Source: Photobacterium lutimaris (GTDB lineage Bacteria > Pseudomonadota > Gammaproteobacteria > Enterobacterales > Vibrionaceae). Taken from it: a stretch of DNA of 64,000 nucleotides. The position numbers and the translations under genes were made by a program. The stretch is taken from the NCBI RefSeq assembly GCF_003025555.1, contig NZ_PYMH01000010.1, positions 1 through 64,000 of the forward strand. Direction: 5' to 3'. The notes beneath the pieces were generated by a model. That model was given only the letters and a program-made list of their open reading frames with translations. It was not told the DNA's origin and did not search any database. This document shows positions 1-8,564 of this stretch, in pieces; the first letter of the stretch is position 1; each line of letters opens with the position of its first letter.

Positions 1-15
1 CTTTAAAATAACTAC

Positions 16-92
<77 letters not shown>

Positions 93-131
93 CATACGAA
101 GCCTCAGTCGAAAGACTGGGGCTTTTTCGTA
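93..131 (+). terminator. Rho-independent terminator after tRNA-Trp
   Basis: AGCCTCAGTC and GACTGGGGCT pair around a GAAA tetraloop and are followed by TTTT. CATACGA and TCGTATG extend the stem outside. This is a strong terminator of the kind that closes rRNA/tRNA operons. Confidence 0.9.
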
Positions 132-164
132 TATGCCATATTTAAGTTTTTGTTACTGCGTAAT

Positions 165-207
165 AGCCTCAGACTAGGCGTCCCTGACTAAAGACTGGGG
201 CTTTTTT
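165..207 (+). terminator. Second, degenerate copy of the tRNA-Trp terminator
   Basis: AGCCTCAG and CTGGGGCT recur about 65 bp after the first terminator and are followed by six T. The inner part (AGACTAGGCGTCCCTGACTA) no longer pairs cleanly. It looks like a duplicated and decayed back-up terminator. Confidence 0.6.
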
Positions 208-254
208 ACGTCTGTTATTTATTCAAAAAAAACTCTCTTGAGGGCGCGGTATCA

Positions 255-593
255 TCAATAAGTCTTGCAGCTAACGGCTTCGGGGCGGCAAAACATATCA
301 TCATGATCACTGCTGCACTGATTGACCACCTTAGTGATCGCCTTGCCGCGACTTGATGAGCGGCCTTTGTATCTTTGACCAAAGACACTCATCTGGCATT
401 GGTACATTTGGTCATGGCGATCGTTGTCGTGTTTTCGCTCCAATTCACTTTCCAGGCTATCCACCCTTTGCGTCAGTAAACGGATTTGGTATTCCAACTC
501 TCTGATGCGTTGGTCAGTGTTGCCGCTTGCTGCATTAGCTTGTGAAGTAGCGATGAGGCTAAGCGCTAAAATGGGAAGTAATTTCTTGAACAT
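255..593 (-). CDS. Small secreted coiled-coil protein, function unknown
   Basis: The 112-residue product starts with a signal peptide (MFKKLLPILALSLIATSQANA, cleavage near residue 22). A short heptad segment follows (about 28-54: RIRELEYQIRLLTQRVDSL), then a basic, cysteine-containing tail with Cys at roughly 66, 92, 102 and 109. The likely product is a periplasmic or outer-membrane-associated protein that oligomerises through the coiled coil and forms disulfides. No named family is recognised and the ribosome site is weak. It stands alone between the tRNA-Trp terminators and the next plus-strand gene. Conserved gene versus lineage-specific gene cannot be settled from sequence alone. Confidence 0.7.
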   Translation of the reverse strand: MFKKLLPILALSLIATSQANAASGNTDQRIRELEYQIRLLTQRVDSLESELERKHDNDRHDQMYQCQMSVFGQRYKGRSSSRGKAITKVVNQCSSDHDDMFCRPEAVSCKTY

Positions 594-794
594 ACGATTG
601 CTATCTACACTTAATTGAACGGTGTTTTATATGGGGTGCATGGTAGCAAAATATACCTCGCTTTAAAATATGAAACACCGAAATAGGTAGAGTTACTGGG
701 TGGTTTTGACTCTAAATTAACAAAAATAGCTGCGAAAAAGATGTGTTAGGTGGTATCTTGTGGCTTTTTCAGTTTGAGTAAAATCGGAGTCACT

Positions 795-1130
795 ATGCCG
801 CATCTGCGTTTTCGAGCTGTTGAATTTGATCATGTAAAGGCGTTGTCGACCAAGTTGGTTGATGTTTTGGAGCCACTAATGGTTTGTCCTCGCGAGGATT
901 TTACCCTCGAGCATATTTCAACCACCTTTATTTTTGATGGTGAAGTATCTGATGCCTACCCGTTTGTGGAAGTGCTGTGGTTTGATCGTGGCCAAGAGGT
1001 TCAGGATCAAGTCGCCCAGTTGATCACCGAGGCTGTACGCACTGAACTTGAGGAGCCAGAACAGGATGTTGCGGTGATATTCTCTGCGCTGACACCGTCA
1101 GCGTATTATGACAACGGTAGTCATTACTAA
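795..1130 (+). CDS. DUF1904/tautomerase-like protein
   Basis: The product has 111 residues beginning MPHLRFRAVE. After removal of Met, a proline becomes N-terminal, as in tautomerase-superfamily enzymes where Pro1 is the catalytic base. Overall it resembles the DUF1904 proteins of Vibrionaceae. The ATG at 795 is chosen because GGAG lies 6 bp upstream; an upstream in-frame start at 750 would add 15 non-conserved residues and remove the N-terminal proline. The substrate is unknown. The gene is monocistronic and closed by a strong terminator. Confidence 0.75.
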   Translation: MPHLRFRAVEFDHVKALSTKLVDVLEPLMVCPREDFTLEHISTTFIFDGEVSDAYPFVEVLWFDRGQEVQDQVAQLITEAVRTELEEPEQDVAVIFSALTPSAYYDNGSHY

Positions 1131-1131
1131 T

Positions 1132-1161
1132 AAGGAAAGCGGCCAATAGGCCGCTTTCCTT
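1132..1161 (+). terminator. Rho-independent terminator (palindrome)
   Basis: AAGGAAAGCGGCC and GGCCGCTTTCCTT form a perfect 13-bp stem around AATA, two bases after the DUF1904 stop codon. The T-run is contributed by the stem itself. Confidence 0.85.
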
Positions 1162-1204
1162 ACTGTGGTAGCTTGTTTTACGTCATGTTGGTTAGGTAGG
1201 TTTG

Positions 1205-2047
1205 ATGTCGCGTTATACCAAGGTTGTTGCTGGATTGGGGGTTGTCGCAGGAGCGCTGGGGATCAGCACGGGCTTGTCGTTTGATGTGTCTGAAGTGCCT
1301 GAAGTCAGTGCCAATGTGTTGGCACCGCAGTTCTCGTTCAACTGTATAAAAAGCGATGTTGCACTACCACTGGATCAGGACGGTAATTTTTCAGTTTCAG
1401 TCTGGAATATCTACAAGCAGCAGAAAGAAAACTGGCGCACAGAGCTAGAGAGGTTCAGCCAGGACAGCGGGTTGGTTCTACTGCAAGAGGCTAGCCTGAC
1501 CACGGAGCTGAAAGAGTATTTAGATGATACTCCGTGGAAGGTAAGAATGGCCAATGCCTTCAAATTCCTTAACACGCCTGCTGGGGTGATGAACCTGTCT
1601 TCGGTCAATGCCAAGACAACCTGTGCCTACCTGGCGATGGAGCCTTGGCTGCGTTTGCCAAAATCAGCTCTGCTATCCGAATTCAACCTTTCCAACGGTC
1701 AGACGCTGGCGGTAGTCAACCTGCACGGGGTGAACTTTGCTCTGGGGCTGGAAGAGTACAAAGAGCAGTTCCGCACCTTAAAACGGGTACTGGACAAGCA
1801 TATTGGCCCGGTCATTTTAGCGGGTGATTTCAATACTTGGCGTCAGGCGAGGTTGGATGTGGTGGATGATTTTGCCCGTAGTCTTGGCTTGGCAGATGCC
1901 GTATTGCGTCGTGATCAACGGGTGAAGGTGTTTGGTAAGCCGCTCGATCACGTCTATTACCGCGGGTTAGAACTGGTAAGCGCAGAGGCACCGACAACCG
2001 ATGCCTCCGATCATAATCCGATCATTGCCAATTTTAGGCTGCAATAA
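1205..2047 (+). CDS. yafD: Endonuclease/exonuclease/phosphatase family protein (YafD-like)
   Basis: The 280-residue product has a hydrophobic N-terminus (about 8-25; signal peptide or anchor) followed by an EEP-fold domain. Visible catalytic motifs are the N in VWNIYK (about 68), QE in LLQEAS (about 95), the H of NLHG, GDFNT (about 207-211), DH in PLDHVYY and the terminal SDHNP. Metal-dependent phosphodiester or phosphoester cleavage is expected; the substrate is unknown. The ATG at 1205 is preferred over the adjacent TTG at 1202. The location beside mltD/gloB/rnhA/dnaQ matches E. coli yafD. The 3' end overlaps the convergent Yip1 gene by 14 bp. Confidence 0.85.
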   Translation: MSRYTKVVAGLGVVAGALGISTGLSFDVSEVPEVSANVLAPQFSFNCIKSDVALPLDQDGNFSVSVWNIYKQQKENWRTELERFSQDSGLVLLQEASLTTELKEYLDDTPWKVRMANAFKFLNTPAGVMNLSSVNAKTTCAYLAMEPWLRLPKSALLSEFNLSNGQTLAVVNLHGVNFALGLEEYKEQFRTLKRVLDKHIGPVILAGDFNTWRQARLDVVDDFARSLGLADAVLRRDQRVKVFGKPLDHVYYRGLELVSAEAPTTDASDHNPIIANFRLQ

Positions 2048-2723
2048 TCATAATTGGCCAGACGATCAGTGTCAGCAGCCAAGGTAAGGCCGCGACGATG
2101 ATACATTTGGCTCTGTCATAGTCTGTCCATGCGGCGACGGCGGCATAGCTCAGGGCTATATACCACGGTGCCAGAAGTGGTGCAGTGGTCGCAAAGGCAG
2201 ACCAAGGATGATTCAACGGTAGCTTCAGGAAGCCATTGAGGCTGTTTAGGTCAGCCGCATTAGGCAAGAAATTACTGGTGTTGAATACCGCATTGAGATA
2301 GCTGGCGAAATCACCAATAACCGCTGGCAACATGATAAAGCACGCCGCAGCAAGCCACTTGCCGAAACTGTGCTTGTATTTGCTGCTCTTGGTAGACAGG
2401 TTAAGCCAAAGAGCCAAGACAAAAATAGCGGCTGTCCGGCCGAAGAAATCACTGAATACCTCACCAGCCAACAAGACTTCTTTGGTTAGCCAAGCTTCTT
2501 GTACTTGCTGATCCACATTGGGCAGTTGCATCATCAGCGTTTGCTGCAACCAGTTCATATCGACATGGTTGAAGTATCCTCCCCAAAAGAAGAACGGGCC
2601 GATGATGATCATCAAGTACGGTAAGAACGCCCATTTGGGGCGTTCGTGAACGGCTGCAAAGCAGTCAATTGGTGAGCGGAAGGTATCGAGAACCGCAATA
2701 AACGGATTTTTGGAAGGCGTCAT
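2034..2723 (-). CDS. Yip1-domain integral membrane protein
   Basis: The 229-residue protein has about five hydrophobic segments (near 33-50, 92-108, 123-145, 178-198 and 210-228) and an N-terminal amphipathic region, in the pattern of bacterial YIP1-family proteins. The function is unknown. Its ATG overlaps the stop of mltD in an ATGA arrangement, so translation is probably coupled and the gene belongs to the mltD transcript. The last residues overlap yafD on the opposite strand. Confidence 0.75.
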   Translation of the reverse strand: MTPSKNPFIAVLDTFRSPIDCFAAVHERPKWAFLPYLMIIIGPFFFWGGYFNHVDMNWLQQTLMMQLPNVDQQVQEAWLTKEVLLAGEVFSDFFGRTAAIFVLALWLNLSTKSSKYKHSFGKWLAAACFIMLPAVIGDFASYLNAVFNTSNFLPNAADLNSLNGFLKLPLNHPWSAFATTAPLLAPWYIALSYAAVAAWTDYDRAKCIIVAALPWLLTLIVWPIMIIAA

Positions 2724-4291
2724 ACACTTACCTTGGTAACATCAACATAAAGTTTTAATTGCTGTCCCGGCTTGAGGTACTTCTGGCTACTGATCTGGTT
2801 CCACTTCACGACATCGGCGACTTTCACCTTGTAGCGTTGGGCGATGGTACTTAGGTTATCTCCAGAGCGAACCTTATAGTAAACCGTACGGATCACGCCA
2901 CCAGTCTCACTTGACTTCCATAGAGTCAGTTTCTGGCCAACGCGGAGGGGAGAATTTTTGCTGATCCCGTTCCATTTGGTGATCTCGTCGATCGAGACTT
3001 TTTGTTTGCGTGCAATGGTCCATAAGCTATCGCCGGACTGGACTGTATACGTTGTGCGGTAGCCGCTGCCATGGCTTTGCTGGGTGTTGTTGGCCATACG
3101 GGTAGCAACAGTTTCGCCGTCTTGCATTGCAACAGGGATCAGAATATGGCGGCCGACACGGATACTGGTGCCACTCATATTATTGGCACGCTGGATCTGC
3201 TTGGTCGTTGTTTTGTGCTTGCGGGCAAGCACACTCAGGGTATCGCCCGGCTTGACCTCATAGCGGATCACTTTCATGCCACGGCGGCCATTTTCGTCAA
3301 AGGCGTTGTTGAACTTGTCGACTTTACTGATCGGTAGCAGCAGGTGGCTCGGACCTTCAGGTGCGGTTGCCCAGCGGTTGTAGCCCGGGTTCAGGCGCTG
3401 AAGTTCATCCAGAGAAACATTGGCAAATTTGGCGGCCATCGCCAAATCCATCTGGGTCTTAGGCTTAACAAGTTTTACCGCCGGTTCATTGTCGATAGCC
3501 GGAATACTGATGCCGTATTTGTCGCGGTTTTGGATCACGTCAGAAACCGCGAGTAGCTTAGGCACGTAGTCACTGGTTTCTCGCGGTAGGTCCAGCGACC
3601 AGAAATCGGTCGGTTTGCCAGCCGCTTTGTTATTGCGAATTGCACGGAATACTCGGCCTTCACCGGTGTTGTAGGCTGCAAGGGCGTGAAGCCAGTTACC
3701 ATCAAACTTGCGGTTAAGGTATTCAAGTAGATCCAGTGCTGCGCGGGTAGATTCCACGACGTCGCGGCGACCGTCATACCACCAGTTCTGCTCAAGGCCG
3801 AAACTGCGGCCTGTGGGGGCTGTGATCTGCCAAAGGCCAGCTGCACGGCCATGTGAATAGGCAAATTGGTCGAAAGAGCTTTCAACGATCGGTAGCAAAG
3901 CGAGCTCAAGCGGTAGGTCGCGCTTCTCGATTTCCTCGGTGATCATATAGAGGAAAGGTTCGGCTCGCTGGGCGACGGTATTGAGGTGGCTTGGGTGACG
4001 GAGGTACCAGTCACGGTAGTGAATAACCCGTTGGTCATTGGGGATATCAGCCTTCAATTGCATGCTGATGCGCTGCCACACATCCTGCTGTTCCTGAGGC
4101 GTTGGAATTTTCTTTGGAATAACGACCTGCGGCTCAGGTGTTGGTGTTTTAGTGGTTGCTGTCGGAGCAACGTGGGCCGCAGGGTTATTATTTGTTGTGT
4201 TTGTTTGTTCTTCTTCTACTGTATTTGTCGTTTTTGTAATTTGGCAACCAGCCAGAAGTAGCGCACTCGCCAAAAAAAATCGGGTTTTCAT
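2720..4291 (-). CDS. mltD: Membrane-bound lytic murein transglycosylase D
   Basis: This 523-residue lipoprotein (lipobox LLAG-C16) cleaves the MurNAc-GlcNAc bond of peptidoglycan to 1,6-anhydro ends, probably from the inner leaflet of the outer membrane. The SLT domain spans about 110-225, with the catalytic glutamate in PIVESSF (E137) and the AYNTGEGRV motif (206-214). Three LysM peptidoglycan-binding repeats follow at about 343-387, 414-458 and 470-516. A Thr/Pro-rich linker follows the lipobox. The order mltD-gloB-yafS-rnhA-dnaQ is that of E. coli. Upstream (4315-4337) there is only a weak hairpin between gloB and mltD. Confidence 0.97.
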   Translation of the reverse strand: MKTRFFLASALLLAGCQITKTTNTVEEEQTNTTNNNPAAHVAPTATTKTPTPEPQVVIPKKIPTPQEQQDVWQRISMQLKADIPNDQRVIHYRDWYLRHPSHLNTVAQRAEPFLYMITEEIEKRDLPLELALLPIVESSFDQFAYSHGRAAGLWQITAPTGRSFGLEQNWWYDGRRDVVESTRAALDLLEYLNRKFDGNWLHALAAYNTGEGRVFRAIRNNKAAGKPTDFWSLDLPRETSDYVPKLLAVSDVIQNRDKYGISIPAIDNEPAVKLVKPKTQMDLAMAAKFANVSLDELQRLNPGYNRWATAPEGPSHLLLPISKVDKFNNAFDENGRRGMKVIRYEVKPGDTLSVLARKHKTTTKQIQRANNMSGTSIRVGRHILIPVAMQDGETVATRMANNTQQSHGSGYRTTYTVQSGDSLWTIARKQKVSIDEITKWNGISKNSPLRVGQKLTLWKSSETGGVIRTVYYKVRSGDNLSTIAQRYKVKVADVVKWNQISSQKYLKPGQQLKLYVDVTKVSV

Positions 4292-4361
4292 GTGTCCAGC
4301 CTATAGCCAAAATAGTTGGAGATAATACTTGTCCAACCACCTTAGTTACAAGTGACTCAGG

Positions 4362-5120
4362 TCAAAATTCGTCTTTCCAACGACGTAGTGCCGCAAAGGT
4401 CTCTACGTCGCTATCGTTAACTGCTTTATTTATAACGGATTTTTTAATGCTTGGCTGGTCGCAACGCAGGAAGGGATTGATCAATTTTTCTTGTTTCAAA
4501 GTGCTAGGAATAGTGCTGATCCCTTGTGCTCTCATTCGGCCGACCTCTTCGCGGTAACGCTGAAGGTGTGGGTTGTCTTGCTCGGCAACAAGGGCAAAGG
4601 CCAGATTGCTGCTGGTATATTCATGGGCACAGTAGACTTCGGTTTCATCGGGTAAGGCACTGAGCTTTTGCAGCGAGGCATACATTTGCCCAGCGGTGCC
4701 TTCGAATAGACGGCCGCAACCGGCCGAAAACAAGGTATCGCCGCAGAATAGTTTGCCGTCACCGACATAGGCAACATGGCCAGCAGTATGACCCGGTACG
4801 CCAAGGACCATGAAGCGCTCACCAAATATTTCAACCTGATCGCCATCATCGACCGACTGCGATACGCCCGGAATAGGCTCGGCGGAAGGGGCGACAATAT
4901 GGATATTCGGGTAGCGGCGCTTGAGTTCGCTGATCCCGCCAATATGGTCATTGTGGTGGTGAGTGATCAGGATGGCGTCTAGCTCAAGCTCTTCCTTTTC
5001 GAGGAACTCCAAGACCGGGGTGGCATCGCCGGGATCCACCACGACACAATGGTTATCCGGACTGTGAATCAGCCAGATGTAATTGTCATTGAATGCAGGT
5101 ATGCTTTTAATGGTCAGCAT
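4362..5120 (-). CDS. gloB: Hydroxyacylglutathione hydrolase (glyoxalase II)
   Basis: The 252-residue metallo-beta-lactamase-fold enzyme hydrolyses S-D-lactoylglutathione to D-lactate and glutathione, the second step of methylglyoxal detoxification. THHHNDH (53-59) is the dinuclear metal site; further ligands lie in GHTAGH and FCGDTLF. The length matches the family. It is transcribed divergently from the YafS-like methyltransferase across 53 bp and points toward mltD. Confidence 0.96.
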   Translation of the reverse strand: MLTIKSIPAFNDNYIWLIHSPDNHCVVVDPGDATPVLEFLEKEELELDAILITHHHNDHIGGISELKRRYPNIHIVAPSAEPIPGVSQSVDDGDQVEIFGERFMVLGVPGHTAGHVAYVGDGKLFCGDTLFSAGCGRLFEGTAGQMYASLQKLSALPDETEVYCAHEYTSSNLAFALVAEQDNPHLQRYREEVGRMRAQGISTIPSTLKQEKLINPFLRCDQPSIKKSVINKAVNDSDVETFAALRRWKDEF

Positions 5121-5173
5121 CTTTGTTTCTCCGGCTTTTTTTGCTATTGAGCATCGACTTAGTTTGGATTTCT

Positions 5174-5917
5174 ATGAAGCCAGCCCGCATATTAAAACAT
5201 ATCGAACCACCACACACCTGGTCACAAGTCGTCAACGGTGAGTGGGCAGCAGAGCTACTGCAGGCCCAGCTTGATGAATGGTGGCCCAAACTATTTGGCT
5301 ACCATATGCTAAAGCTGGGTGGGCTAAGCTGCGAATTGGCCAGTGGCCATTGTAACATCCAGCATCAGATTTGCATTGATAAGTTCAACCCTCTGCATAA
5401 CGTTGTTGCCGATCCCTTTGCTTTGCCCTTTGCCGAGAAGGCATTTGATGCCTGTGTTATTACCCACCAGTTGGACTACTGCAGTGATCCCCACCGGTTA
5501 CTGCGCGAGGTTGACCGGGTGATTGTTGATGATGGTTATATTCTAATTAGTGGCAACAACCCGGTGAGCGCTTTGGGGCTACGGGGGCTGTTGCCATGGA
5601 ACCGCAAACGCTTTCCGTGGAAAGGCCGTATGTTCATGCCTATGCGGGTGAAAGACTGGCTTGGAGTGCTTAACTACGAAGTGGTGTTTCACGAAAACTT
5701 TGCGATATTGCCTGCTACCCGTCACCAAGCATGCTCGGCTTGGGTCGAAGGAATGGTGTCGGACAGCTTATCGTCGGTGGGGAGTATGTACTTAATTGTG
5801 GCGAGAAAGCGCACTGTTCCGCTAAAACCGATTAAGCCGACCTGGAAGCTAAGGCGGCAGCTGGCGCCGCTGGGGGTAAACTGCCGCACCAAAGTGTCCC
5901 GTAAGCAAAAATGCTAA
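5174..5917 (+). CDS. yafS: YafS-like SAM-dependent methyltransferase
   Basis: The 247-residue class I methyltransferase fold includes LSCELASGHCN (degenerate SAM-binding loop, where the first glycine-rich motif is reduced), DPFALPFAEKAFDACVITH and a following LLREVDRVIVDDGYILISG segment. The methyl acceptor is unknown. The start at 5174 (MKPARILKHI) is preferred: an upstream in-frame start at 5123 would leave only 2 bp to the divergent gloB start and adds a hydrophobic stretch absent from homologues. The position between gloB and rnhA is conserved with E. coli. Confidence 0.82.
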   Translation: MKPARILKHIEPPHTWSQVVNGEWAAELLQAQLDEWWPKLFGYHMLKLGGLSCELASGHCNIQHQICIDKFNPLHNVVADPFALPFAEKAFDACVITHQLDYCSDPHRLLREVDRVIVDDGYILISGNNPVSALGLRGLLPWNRKRFPWKGRMFMPMRVKDWLGVLNYEVVFHENFAILPATRHQACSAWVEGMVSDSLSSVGSMYLIVARKRTVPLKPIKPTWKLRRQLAPLGVNCRTKVSRKQKC

Positions 5918-5927
5918 AGTCGCCTGC

Positions 5928-6392
5928 CTAGCTGGCTTGATAGCCCGTATCGTCTTTAGTTGGCGATTCTGCAGCGGTACGAGCCAATTCGTCGCAGCGC
6001 TCGTTTTCCGGGTGGCCGGCATGGCCTTTCACCCAGTGCCAGCTAACTTGATGACGCTGGGTTTCGTTGTCGAGTCGCTGCCATAAGTCGGCATTTTTGA
6101 CGGGCTTTTTATCGGCGGTTTTCCAACCGCGCTTTTTCCAGTTATGGATCCACTGGGTGATCCCCTGACGGACATATTGGCTATCGGTGGTGAGATCGAC
6201 CTGGCAGGGTTCTTTCAGGCTCGCCAACCCGACAATCGCAGCCAGCAGTTCCATGCGGTTGTTGGTTGTCATGAAAAAGCCTTCGTTGAGTTCTTTTTCA
6301 TGCTGTTTATAGCGCAACACGGTACCATAGCCGCCCGGCCCCGGGTTGCCGAGACAAGAACCGTCCGTGAAAATTTCTACCTGCTTCGTCAT
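5928..6392 (-). CDS. rnhA: Ribonuclease HI
   Basis: The 154-residue protein carries the full RNase HI active site at canonical numbering: D10 (FTDGSCLG), E48 (NRMELLAAI), D70 (TTDSQYV), H124 (KGHAGH) and D134. It removes RNA from RNA:DNA hybrids and R-loops. It converges on the yafS-like gene with 10 bp between stops. It is divergent from dnaQ across 51 bp, the arrangement known in E. coli with overlapping promoters. Confidence 0.98.
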   Translation of the reverse strand: MTKQVEIFTDGSCLGNPGPGGYGTVLRYKQHEKELNEGFFMTTNNRMELLAAIVGLASLKEPCQVDLTTDSQYVRQGITQWIHNWKKRGWKTADKKPVKNADLWQRLDNETQRHQVSWHWVKGHAGHPENERCDELARTAAESPTKDDTGYQAS

Positions 6393-6443
6393 ATTTGGTA
6401 GTATTCGTCTTAGTTAAAACTTGAGTCTGACACAATCGTATCT

Positions 6444-7169
6444 ATGAAAGCCACAAATGAACGCATAATCGTATTCGATACTGAAACAACTGGTATGAAT
6501 ATGACCGGCCCTCACTATGAAGGGCACTGCATCGTCGAGATCGGTGCCGTGGAAATTATTAACCGTAAATTGACGGGTAATACCTTCCATGTGTATATCA
6601 AGCCTGATCGCGAAATCGATGCCGAGGCGATTGACGTCCACGGTATCACCGATGAGTTCTTGGTTGATAAGCCGACTTACGGTGAAATCCACCAGGAGTT
6701 CATGGATTTCATCCGTGGAGCGGAGCTGGTCGCTCACAACGCACCCTTCGATACCGGCTTTATGGATTACGAGTTTAGAAAACTCGATCCTTCGATTGGG
6801 AAGACCGAAGATTTTTGTAAGGTGACCGATACCCTTGAGATGGCCAAGCGGCTATTTCCGGGTAAACGTAATAACCTTGATGTCCTCTGTTCCCGTTACG
6901 GTATCGATAATTCACACCGAACGCTCCACGGGGCATTGCTCGATGCCGAGATTCTGGCTGATGTCTATCTAATGATGACCGGTGGCCAGACGTCATTGGC
7001 TTTGAGCGGCAGTGAAAACAGTGATGCTGGTGCAGAAAATGCGATCCGTCGGTTAGCTTATGGGCGAAAAGCACTAAAGGTTATCCGGGCTTCTGCCGAT
7101 GAAATACAAGCGCATGAAGCGCGTTTGGATATTATCGATAAGAAGGGTGACGTGATGTGGCGTCAGTAA
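6444..7169 (+). CDS. dnaQ: DNA polymerase III epsilon subunit (3'-5' proofreading exonuclease)
   Basis: The 241-residue DEDDh exonuclease shows D12 and E14 (FDTETTG, ExoI), D103 (NAPFDTGF, ExoII), and H162 and D167 (ExoIII). The C-terminal segment (about 185-241) should bind the alpha subunit. It acts in the replicative polymerase core with alpha and theta. The next gene follows after 4 bp, so they are likely cotranscribed. Confidence 0.98.
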   Translation: MKATNERIIVFDTETTGMNMTGPHYEGHCIVEIGAVEIINRKLTGNTFHVYIKPDREIDAEAIDVHGITDEFLVDKPTYGEIHQEFMDFIRGAELVAHNAPFDTGFMDYEFRKLDPSIGKTEDFCKVTDTLEMAKRLFPGKRNNLDVLCSRYGIDNSHRTLHGALLDAEILADVYLMMTGGQTSLALSGSENSDAGAENAIRRLAYGRKALKVIRASADEIQAHEARLDIIDKKGDVMWRQ

Positions 7170-7173
7170 GAGT

Positions 7174-8436
7174 ATGATGAAGCGATTATGGTTGCTAATG
7201 CTAGTTTGGCCGCAGCTGTTGTTATGGCCTCTATTATCGTGGGCTGATGACAGCACGGTAATGACTTGGCTCGATAATCGCTTCCGGGTTGACCCGACGG
7301 TGCAGCAGGTCTCTTTTATGGTCAAGCGCGATCAGAAAAGTAACTCTGTGGTTTTGGTGCGCCCAGACGGCCACAAATATTATGCCTGGCGCCATCCTGG
7401 CAATGTCTCTTGGTATGAAGAGGCGGGGATGGACATTATTTCTATTGAAAACCCCATGCCTGGCCCGTGGCAGGCGGTAGGAAAGGTCAGTCCGGAAAAC
7501 CAAATCACCGTCCTGTCTGATTTGAAACTCGATGTCGATAACCTGCCCGCTAGGCTCTATCAGTCGGAAACCATCAAATTTACCGCTCGTTTGACCCAAG
7601 CGGATCAGCCTCTGGCTTTACGTGATTTTCTTGATCGCGTTAATCTGTCAGTGGTGTTTTACGAATATATCGAAAACCCCGATGATCTTCCGAAAGAAGC
7701 GTTGCCGATGCCTATACCGATGGGGACCTTTGCCGATGATGGTTATGGGTTCGATGAGGTTGCTGGTGATGGGGAGTTTACTGTTGCCCTGCCAGTGGAG
7801 CTTCAGCCGGGTAAGTACACGGTGAAGATTAGCTCTGGTAATGGTATTTTTCTTCGTACGGTTGAACAGGAAGTACTGGTCTACCCACCGCCTATCAACG
7901 CCAGTTTCATTCAGGGACGTGGGCAGTCAGAAGCCCACCAGATCGTGGTCACCGGCGAAGAGGGCACTTTGAAAGCAGGATCGCTGGCTGGCCATATCGA
8001 GCAAGTGAGTTTTGAGGGGGAAACCACCATCAGCCAGCAGGCAGCCCTGCCGGATGAGGAAACCTTGACGGTGTGGCTACCCAATGGTGAATTGCCGGGA
8101 CGCTATACATGGTCTGGCTGGATTTATGCCACCGATAATTTCAGCAATCGCGAGCTTATTTTTCAAATCCCTGAAAGCCACTTTGCGATTCAAGCTGAGT
8201 TACAGCTAGACCGAAATCTTGCGACCTTCCACGAGCAGCAAGAAGCCAAGGCGCGCCAGGCTGAGTTCGCGAGACTAGAAGCAGAGCGGCAAGCCGCCCG
8301 TACTAAGGCCATGAAAATTATTGCCTTGGCGAATGTGTTGGTGATTGTGCTGGTGGTCGTGGCAGCGGTGCTGTGGCGCAAACGTAAAGTGAAGAAAGCG
8401 ATGGAAAGTTCCGAGATCAGTGTGCCGGGCCGCTAA
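7174..8436 (+). CDS. Membrane-anchored conserved protein (TIGR03503-like)
   Basis: The 420-residue product has an N-terminal signal peptide (about 1-24), a large predicted periplasmic beta-rich region with paired Ig-like segments (DDGYGFDEVAGDGEFT near 190-205), a short charged helix rich in Ala/Glu/Arg (about 360-380), and one C-terminal membrane segment (about 385-402) with a basic cytoplasmic tail. The architecture and position beside dnaQ fit the TIGR03503 family of Vibrio/Shewanella; this is recalled and not searched. The role is unknown. ATG at 7174 or 7177 could initiate. Confidence 0.72.
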   Translation: MMKRLWLLMLVWPQLLLWPLLSWADDSTVMTWLDNRFRVDPTVQQVSFMVKRDQKSNSVVLVRPDGHKYYAWRHPGNVSWYEEAGMDIISIENPMPGPWQAVGKVSPENQITVLSDLKLDVDNLPARLYQSETIKFTARLTQADQPLALRDFLDRVNLSVVFYEYIENPDDLPKEALPMPIPMGTFADDGYGFDEVAGDGEFTVALPVELQPGKYTVKISSGNGIFLRTVEQEVLVYPPPINASFIQGRGQSEAHQIVVTGEEGTLKAGSLAGHIEQVSFEGETTISQQAALPDEETLTVWLPNGELPGRYTWSGWIYATDNFSNRELIFQIPESHFAIQAELQLDRNLATFHEQQEAKARQAEFARLEAERQAARTKAMKIIALANVLVIVLVVVAAVLWRKRKVKKAMESSEISVPGR

Positions 8437-8516
8437 CTTCGATTATTAATGCCATATGCCTAGCATCCGATTGGAAATGCGTAAAAAGCGAGTCGAGAGA
8501 CCGTCGTGAGATAGCA

Positions 8517-8543
8517 AAAGGGAAGCCTGCCGGCTTCCCTTTG
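8517..8543. terminator. Bidirectional terminator between convergent genes
   Basis: AAAGGGAAGCC and GGCTTCCCTTT pair around TGCC. T-rich bases follow on the plus strand and an A-run precedes, so it can serve both the dnaQ-side transcript and fadE. Confidence 0.82.
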
Positions 8544-8564
8544 TTGTTTTGTGTTGCGGTTAAT

